Shown one piece after another: positions 62,746 through 64,000 of a stretch of DNA of 64,000 nt. The DNA lies in NCBI RefSeq assembly GCF_019237615.1, contig NZ_JAFAGT010000096.1, forward strand, positions 46,597-110,596. Direction: 5' to 3'. The stretch's first letter is position 1. The number at the start of each line of letters is the position of its first letter. The DNA is from Roseateles sp. (GTDB lineage: Bacteria > Pseudomonadota > Gammaproteobacteria > Burkholderiales > Burkholderiaceae_C). Position numbers and translations under genes: made by a program. The notes under the pieces are model-generated. The model was not told the DNA's origin, searched no databases, and was given only the letters and a program-made list of their open reading frames with translations.

Positions 62746-62751
62746 TATAGT
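62746..62751 (+). promoter_or_regulatory. -10 box candidate for tRNA-Phe
   Basis: TATAGT, 46 bases before the mature tRNA start, inside TGTGCTATAGTCG, a form often seen before stable RNA genes in this group. The -35 box is not clear (TTGGCG at 62727 is too close). Confidence 0.45.
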
Positions 62752-62797
62752 CGTGGACTTCGCTGATCAGCCCGGCTGGCTCAGCAAGAAGAACAAA

Positions 62798-62873
62798 GGC
62801 CAAGTAGCTCAGTTGGTAGAGCAGCGGATTGAAAATCCGCGTGTCGGTGGTTCGATTCCGCCCTTGGCCACCA
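62798..62873 (+). tRNA. tRNA-Phe (anticodon GAA)
   Basis: 76 bases including an encoded CCA. Acceptor stem GGCCAAG pairs with CTTGGCC; the anticodon stem GCGGA/TCCGC holds the loop TTGAAAA with GAA at 62831-62833; the T-loop reads TTCGATT. Its own terminator follows at 62882. The 3' end is a typical integration target, and an integrase gene fragment lies just downstream, pointing away from it. Confidence 0.97.
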
Positions 62874-62881
62874 AGAACGCT

Positions 62882-62916
62882 AAGCCCTTGATTCATAACG
62901 GAGTCAGGGGCTTTTT
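62882..62916 (+). terminator. intrinsic terminator after tRNA-Phe
   Basis: AAGCCCTTGA pairs with TCAGGGGCTT (one G-T pair) around a 12-base loop, followed by a T-run. It lies 8 bp after the CCA end. Confidence 0.88.
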
Positions 62917-62948
62917 GCTTTCCGGGTCATCGCTAGTCCGCTTGCTCT

Positions 62949-62969
62949 GGTACACCAGACAGGTACACC
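62949..62969 (+). repeat. direct repeat GGTACACC x2 before the integrase
   Basis: GGTACACC at 62949-62956 and 62962-62969, 13 bp apart, directly before the first possible start codon of the integrase (GTG at 62970). Suits a recombinase or regulator binding site. Confidence 0.5.
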
Positions 62970-63023
62970 GTGGCACTTTCCGCCTCTAGACTGACCAGCA
63001 AACTCCGCCGCCGTAGCGCGTTC

Positions 63024-63728
63024 ATGGCCGACCCGTTCAAGCATCCGACATCAGGCATCTACTACCTCCGCCGCAAGGTTCCTCTTGAGCTAAGGGCGGC
63101 CCTCGGGCACGAATACAAGCGGTCCTTGCAGACGCGCGACCCTGAACAGGCGAAGCACGAACATGCCCGCGCCTGGGTTCAGTCAGATGAAGCGTTTGCT
63201 GCGGCCAGGGCTGAGCTGAAGGGCGTCGCGGCGATCAGCGCTTTCGATGCCCAGCAACTGGCCGCGCGTTGGTTCCGGGCTGAGCAGGAAAAGCTAGAGC
63301 GGACGGGGCAATTTACGAAGATGCTCGTGGAAGGCCCTGGCGGGGCCTGGGAGCGCGCCGAGCACGGCGAGGAATGGCAGACCTTCATATCGCTTCGTGA
63401 AGCCGTTGCGCAGGGCGAGGAGCCGCCTGACGGCGATTGGGCCGCACTGGTTGCTCCGCATGTCAAGGCAGCACTGCGGGCTGCCAACTTGCCGATGCCG
63501 GTCGCTGACACGCCTTCCGCGCTGTTGTTGCAGCGGGCGTTTGAGGAGCACGTCTACAAGCTCTCGGATTGGGCGCTGCGGCGTCACGACGGCGAAAGTG
63601 TGCCGCTGGGGCAGGACGTGGCGCCGCTCGCCCCGTTGGCCGTTGAGCAGCCCAGAGCCGCAGAAGTGAGCAGCCTCAGCAGACGGGCGGCACCCACCTT
63701 GTCGGCGTTCCTCTCCATCGCGGAGTAG
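63024..63728 (+). pseudogene. tyrosine recombinase (DUF6538-type integrase), N-terminal fragment
   Basis: 234 codons from the ATG at 63024; GTG at 62970 is an alternative start that adds 18 residues. The N-terminus HPTSGIYYLRRKVPLELRAALGHEYKRSLQTRDPEQAKHEHARA is cut into two typical integrase SAM-like segments (KHPTSGIYYLRRKVP, then LQTRDPEQAKHE). The C-terminal catalytic domain with Arg-His-Arg-Tyr is missing: the open frame ends after about residue 234 inside sequence that is antisense to the HipB-like gene (63584-63847). So this is a truncated remnant of an element inserted at tRNA-Phe. It cannot recombine alone. Confidence 0.8.
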
Positions 63729-63847
63729 GTCTGCTGTGAGACGCCCAGTCGCAGGGCCACCTCTTCCTGGGTCAAGCCGGCCTCCTTGCGGAAGGCCTGC
63801 AGCAGGGAAGGCAGTTGATCGGGTGTGCGGACAATGAACTGAGGCAT
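63584..63847 (-). CDS. HipB-like XRE antitoxin/regulator, 3' end probably altered
   Basis: 87 residues from the ATG at 63847. The helix-turn-helix fills about 8-62: PDQLPSLLQAFRKEAGLTQ, then EEVALRLGVSQQTYSAMERN and ADKVGAARLLRLLTSAALG. The match to HipB antitoxins is good up to about residue 63; the tail after LGCSTANG looks random and is antisense to the end of the integrase frame. A hipA gene should follow but is replaced by integrase DNA. So the toxin partner is lost and the last codons are likely fortuitous. Divergent from the IS630-type gene at 63917. Confidence 0.75.
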   Translation of the reverse strand: MPQFIVRTPDQLPSLLQAFRKEAGLTQEEVALRLGVSQQTYSAMERNADKVGAARLLRLLTSAALGCSTANGASGATSCPSGTLSPS

Positions 63848-63910
63848 ACAAGTCCTAGTACAACATCCCCTAAATAAGTTTCTTATAAAAGAGCTTTGAT
63901 GTAAGCTCGA

Positions 63911-63924
63911 CTCCCCATGGGGAG
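63911..63924. repeat. perfect 14-bp palindrome over the IS630-type start codon
   Basis: CTCCCCATGGGGAG is fully palindromic and contains the ATG at 63917 of the transposase-like gene. It could bind a protein or fold in the mRNA and hide the start; coincidence is possible. Confidence 0.4.
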
Positions 63925-64000
63925 AGGCCGTCAAGCGCAAGTCGTCAAGCTGTCGAGGAAGGACCGCAACGCGCTCCAAGCGCTGCTGCGCCAGAGCACG
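63917..64000 (+). CDS. IS630-type transposase, N-terminal fragment cut by window edge
   Basis: 28 codons from the ATG at 63917 to the window end: VVKLSRKDRNALQALLRQST follows a short basic start. It resembles the first helix of IS630-family transposases (lt-x-eer-x-x-L-x-x-l-r-x-x-t), which leads into a helix-turn-helix. Nothing beyond is visible, so family is provisional and intactness unknown. The AT-rich 69 bp between it and the HipB-like gene may hold the left end of the element. Confidence 0.5.
   Translation, partial: MGRGRQAQVVKLSRKDRNALQALLRQST

Overview
This is a GC-rich, densely coded chromosomal segment. Gene content and order point to a betaproteobacterium of the order Burkholderiales, probably in the Rubrivivax/Roseateles/Leptothrix neighbourhood. 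Indicators are the rsmB-DUF4390-ntrY-ntrX order, an NtrX that lacks its AAA+ domain, creBCD, a PEP-CTERM protein and the high GC. The placement is inference from gene families; no database search was run.

Layout. 1-4.2 kb: the start of an alpha/beta hydrolase, an OmpR/QseB-type two-component pair, and a B12-binding radical SAM protein. 4.2-8.1 kb: an accessory patch of visibly lower GC. It holds two divergent modules, each an XRE regulator facing a miniature IS256/Mutator-like transposase derivative (one frameshifted, one intact), followed by an ECF sigma factor and a FecR-type anti-sigma factor with no TonB receptor, then about 390 bp without a recognisable gene. 8.1-16.7 kb (minus strand): a GMC oxidoreductase and a compact run of membrane protein, BtuF-like protein, marC, nitronate monooxygenase and creB-creC-creD, with a perfect cre-tag in front of creD. 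16.9-24.4 kb: a glycine-rich RRM protein, a DUF5916 outer-membrane-type protein, the kdsD-kdsC-lptC-SDR lipopolysaccharide operon, a PAP2 phosphatase, and an Hcp-fold protein with signal peptide and PEP-CTERM anchor.

24.5-37.9 kb: a three-gene 2-oxoacid:ferredoxin oxidoreductase system (GltD-like flavoprotein, fused KorA, KorB) with a lipoprotein, a beta-propeller/GGDEF protein, a hemerythrin, and the carbon-metabolism pair tkt and gap separated by an unknown secreted protein. 38-47.6 kb: a secreted subtilase with a GlyGly-CTERM-like tail, birA with a SPOR-like neighbour, a SET-domain methyltransferase, topB, an orphan histidine kinase and an AEC transporter. 47.6-62.7 kb: an M16 peptidase, a TPR protein, proA with a small coupled gene, a MuiA/DUF4139 protein, queC, a LemA-like protein, folE, rsmB, a DUF4390 protein, ntrY and ntrX.

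62.7-64 kb: tRNA-Phe with its own terminator, followed by a second mobile patch: a tyrosine-recombinase N-terminal fragment, a HipB-like antitoxin gene running antisense into it, and the beginning of an IS630-type transposase cut by the window edge.

Functional links. folE and queC both feed the preQ0/queuosine pathway. kdsD, kdsC and lptC supply KDO and LPS transport. NtrYX and CreBC are complete regulatory pairs. The unusual parts are the 4.2-8.1 kb module, the PEP-CTERM Hcp protein, the cre-tag and the terminator that overlaps a ribosome-binding site after tkt.
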